A stretch of DNA of 64,000 nt from Methylocystis sp. (lineage in GTDB: Bacteria; Pseudomonadota; Alphaproteobacteria; Rhizobiales; Beijerinckiaceae): assembly GCA_020252485.1 (NCBI GenBank), contig JADCCX010000056.1, positions 1 through 64,000 of the forward strand, written 5' to 3'. Below are positions 63,850-64,000 of this stretch, one piece after another. The notes beneath the pieces were generated by a model that saw nothing but the letters and a program-made list of their open reading frames with translations, searched no databases and was not told where the DNA came from. The translations under genes were made by a program, and so were the position numbers. The stretch's first letter is position 1; every line of letters starts with the position of its first letter.

Positions 63850-63867
63850 ATCGAAAATACTAACATA

Positions 63868-63884
63868 TGATATCTTTGATATCA
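63868..63884. promoter_or_regulatory. vapBC operator palindrome
   Basis: TGATATC-TTT-GATATCA, perfect 7-bp arms, centred 27 bp upstream of the antitoxin start. Likely bound by the VapB ribbon-helix-helix dimer for autorepression. Confidence 0.75.
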
Positions 63885-63902
63885 ATTCCTGGTTCGTCAC
63901 CG

Positions 63903-64000
63903 GCAGGGCTGTGAATCCGGGTTAACGTGCGAGCTCCATCCCTCCCCTTGACGGGGAGGGTCGGCGGCGAAAGCCGCCGGGGAGGGGTGATGATAAGGGT
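63903..64000. repeat. MITE-like palindromic repeat, copy 3 (inverted, cut by window end)
   Basis: Begins with GCAGGGCTGTGAATCCGGGT, whose inverted form is the right end of copy 1 (24 of 24 bases over the terminal repeat). The following GC hairpins (CCCTCCCC/GGGGAGGG, CGGCGGC/GCCGCCG) are the same as in the other copies but in inverted orientation. The rest lies beyond the window. Confidence 0.85.

Overview
The window is about 64 kb of GC-rich chromosomal DNA from an alphaproteobacterium, most likely of the order Hyphomicrobiales (Rhizobiales). This rests on family content: an F1-ATPase inhibitor zeta subunit (DUF1476) beside purC, an ArsR-methyltransferase fusion heading metF-metH, a short GluQ-RS, a 7Fe-type FdxA, an AMP-type pyruvate phosphate dikinase and a compact 595-aa OpgH. 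No genus can be fixed from the sequence alone. There is no integrase, transposase, phage gene, CRISPR array or rRNA; the DNA looks like ordinary core and accessory chromosome sprinkled with small palindromic repeats.

Layout. 1-7 kb is a surface-glycan locus: two divergent RgpF-family glycan synthesis genes, a complete dTDP-L-rhamnose pathway transcribed leftwards as rmlB-rmlC-rmlD-rmlA, and a rhamnosyltransferase-like GT2 gene. 7.1-11.3 kb holds tRNA-Ser(GCU), a DUF2147 protein, tRNA-Gly(CCC), a MITE-like repeat, a periplasmic trypsin-like protease, purC and the divergent zeta subunit, and a second structured palindromic element. 11.3-23.6 kb is a run of mostly single housekeeping and catabolic genes: HpcH aldolase, esterases, a sensorless hybrid histidine kinase, an AEC carrier, gluQ, an AlkA-type glycosylase, Hsp20, Nudix, a metallophosphoesterase, a DapA-like lyase, a nitroreductase and an outer-membrane barrel. 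24-31.7 kb has ppdK, a ModA-like binding protein, an M17 aminopeptidase, a glycine-rich lipoprotein, a peptidoglycan amidase and a TadG-like vWA protein. 31.9-37.7 kb is the methionine-cycle operon sahR-like/metF/metH, with a perfect 18-bp palindrome at its head. 37.8-41.6 kb is an LpoA-like lipoprotein divergent from rsmI-yraN-gshB. 41.7-49.5 kb has a LysR/GNAT divergent pair and a dipeptide-type ABC cluster (binding protein, two permeases, second binding protein) that lacks ATPase genes. 49.5-58.2 kb holds a DUF2314 protein, malate synthase, a NicO/DUF1007 metal-transport pair, a giant indolepyruvate:ferredoxin oxidoreductase and a ferredoxin. 58.4-63.2 kb is an osmoregulated periplasmic glucan region (OpgC, an MDR dehydrogenase, OpgH translationally coupled to an FkbM methyltransferase). 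The end carries a VapBC toxin-antitoxin pair and a third copy of the MITE-like repeat, running off the edge.

Most interesting: the opgH-fkbM coupling, which could mean a methylated periplasmic glucan; the predicted autoregulated SAH-responsive operon; two kinds of structured, terminally inverted non-coding elements; and a 23-bp dyad between the nickel/cobalt genes and the indolepyruvate oxidoreductase. I saw no clearly new multi-gene system. The opgH-fkbM pair is the best candidate for undescribed biology.
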